Source of the DNA: RGIG3528 sp045598045 | Lineage (GTDB): Bacteria; Bacillota; Clostridia; Lachnospirales; Lachnospiraceae | NCBI GenBank assembly: GCA_045598045.1 | Contig: JAZLLG010000033.1 | Span: 1-64,000, forward strand | DNA length: 64,000 nucleotides | Direction of reading: 5' to 3' | Part shown: positions 62,917-64,000 of the stretch, piece after piece | Layout of the letters: the number at the start of each line of letters is the position of its first letter | Position numbering within the stretch: position 1 is the stretch's first letter | Notes under the pieces: generated by a model | The model's database searches: none | What the model was told of the DNA's origin: nothing | Seen by the model: only the letters and a program-made list of their open reading frames with translations | Position numbers and translations under genes: made by a program

Positions 62917-64000
62917 TAGTTTCCTTTCGCAGGCTTAAGCATTTTGTGGTGATCTTCTTTTTCGTAGTAAAGCATCTCGTCTGCATGTTCGGTAAATGTA
63001 TCCAAAGTTTCACCGAATTCATATTTTGCATAACCGATACTTAATGAAAGCTTGTATTTTACGCCGGGAGCTTCATTTCTTTCTTTGACGGCAAGATTAA
63101 TCTGGCGCTTAAACTCTTCTATTTCGTCGGCAAAGCGCGCTTTGAAAACAATGGCAAACTCGTCACCGCCGTACCTTGCAAGGAATGACCCACCAAGGCT
63201 CGCGCAAACTTTTTTAAGAATGTTTGAAACCTCAAGAAGAGCTTTATCGCCCTCGGCATGACCGAAGCGGTCGTTAATATCTTTAAAGTAGTCAATGTCG
63301 CAAATGATAAGGTAAAGCTTCAAAGGGCTTTTGGGCTCCTGCATTGCGGAAGTAATGTAATGAAGGTACTGGCGCTTGTTGTTTAATCCCGTAAGGCCAT
63401 CGGTGGAAACGTGTCCGACCTGAAAATCAAAGTAAACAAAAATCATTATTATGCTGAACGCCGGAGCCATGGAATGGAACGACTTTGCAAGCATGTTGAT
63501 TATAAGGGCTGTTATCGGTATCGAAACAAAAAGCACGACCGTCTCAACGGAAAGATCTGTTTTTGTTTCCGTGTCATATACGAATGCAACAAGAAGCTGT
63601 ACTGCGGAAAAGCCAACAAAAACGTAAGGGAGAATGTAAAGGAAAACCGAAAGATAGCCCGATTCGATCATATTCGTTTCGGGATTAACCTTGAAAAGAA
63701 TCTCCGCAAAAGGACTTAATACAGTAAGCAAAAGAAGGATAACATAAGGAATGATGAAACTCATTCTGTTATCACGATTATATATTTTTTTGGTTCTTGT
63801 AAATTCCGTGGAATAAAGGAACCATTGAAAGGACATGTTGAAAATGCAGCAAAGGTAAAGGACATAAACGACTTGAACGGCTACATAAGCAAAATTGCCT
63901 CTCTGCCCTTCAGTGACGGCACATAAAATGTCAAAAAAGCAGACACTGAAAATACAACAAAGACACCTGATAAACGGAATATTGGAGTCTCTGTCTTCTT
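62916..64000 (-). CDS. Membrane GGDEF diguanylate cyclase (partial, runs off the window)
   Basis: The reading frame stays open to the window end, so the true start lies beyond 64000; ATG 63836 is internal. At least 360 residues: hydrophobic helices through about position 200, then a GGDEF domain with DGLTGLNNKRQY, the metal/substrate segment DIDYFKDINDRFGH and an intact RYGGDEFA, followed by SIGYA. All active-site motifs suggest synthesis of c-di-GMP from GTP. No inhibitory RxxD I-site is obvious. It is the counterpart to the EAL protein at 25.3-27.2 kb and is read with phoH. Confidence 0.9.
   Translation of the reverse strand, partial: EDRDSNIPFIRCLCCIFSVCFFDILCAVTEGQRGNFAYVAVQVVYVLYLCCIFNMSFQWFLYSTEFTRTKKIYNRDNRMSFIIPYVILLLLTVLSPFAEILFKVNPETNMIESGYLSVFLYILPYVFVGFSAVQLLVAFVYDTETKTDLSVETVVLFVSIPITALIINMLAKSFHSMAPAFSIIMIFVYFDFQVGHVSTDGLTGLNNKRQYLHYITSAMQEPKSPLKLYLIICDIDYFKDINDRFGHAEGDKALLEVSNILKKVCASLGGSFLARYGGDEFAIVFKARFADEIEEFKRQINLAVKERNEAPGVKYKLSLSIGYAKYEFGETLDTFTEHADEMLYYEKEDHHKMLKPAKGN

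Noticed and set aside
62916..63836. GGDEF gene starting at ATG 63836
   Set aside because: The frame stays open upstream to position 64000 and encodes further hydrophobic segments, so 63836 is an internal Met.
1..64000. CRISPR arrays, insertion sequences, tRNA or rRNA genes
   Set aside because: No regularly spaced repeats, transposase-like proteins or cloverleaf/rRNA signatures were seen on either strand.

Overview
The window looks like a Gram-positive, AT-rich chromosome of a Clostridia-type Firmicute (Lachnospirales/Oscillospirales-like; inferred). Markers are the mutS-mutL-miaA block, mreBCD-PBP2-minCDE-rodA, sepF-divIVA-lspA-rluD, RNase Y, a short RNase G, the L27 propeptide with its protease Prp, and the phoH / HD / ybeY order. 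Promoters are textbook sigma-A and Shine-Dalgarno sites are strong. I see no prophage, insertion sequence, CRISPR, tRNA or rRNA.

Layout. 1-545 has no gene but is GC-rich and folds into a closed domain of about 520 nt, a candidate large structured RNA. From 616 to 27249 every gene is on the + strand: a membrane-anchored MutS-like ATPase, mutS, mutL, miaA, a PLP lyase and radC; an elongation/division operon mreB-mreC-mreD-mrdA-minC-minD-minE-rodA-mgsA; a P-loop protein and a HlyD-like adaptor; sepF, divIVA, lspA, rluD and an ATPase; a BlaI-type repressor; a GGDEF-EAL protein. From 27253 to the right edge nearly every gene is on the - strand: a XerS-like tyrosine recombinase, a cell-wall amidase, the rplU-prp-rpmA-obg-yhbY-nadD-yqeK-rsfS ribosome/NAD cluster, rng with two radical-SAM cluster proteins, a SNF2 helicase with scpA/scpB, a metallophosphoesterase, pyrimidine nucleoside phosphorylase, a NUDIX hydrolase, proC, an aspartate aminotransferase, rny, and a long run GGDEF-phoH-HD-ybeY-flippase-two flavoproteins-proB-proA-miaB. 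Two exceptions are on +: a TtcA-like gene and a zinc-ribbon membrane protein.

Most interesting points. (1) A 36-bp near-perfect inverted repeat sits 64 bp upstream of the single Xer-type recombinase, exactly where gene orientation flips from + to -. This is what a dif site at the replication terminus would look like, and it recalls the one-recombinase XerS/dif system of streptococci. (2) The structured region at the left edge is closed by a long-range helix pairing 2-12 with 510-520. (3) Several proteins depart from their families: a methylglyoxal synthase with Ser where the catalytic Asp is expected, a PgpH-position HD protein with HE instead of HD and no outer domain, a GGDEF-EAL protein with a degenerate GGDFF, and an RNase G that stops before its zinc-link. 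(4) The TtcA-like gene looks leaderless, and the blaI promoter carries a perfect dyad over its -35 box.

Limits: everything rests on reading the sequence by eye. No database or folding program was run, and names of motifs and families come from memory.
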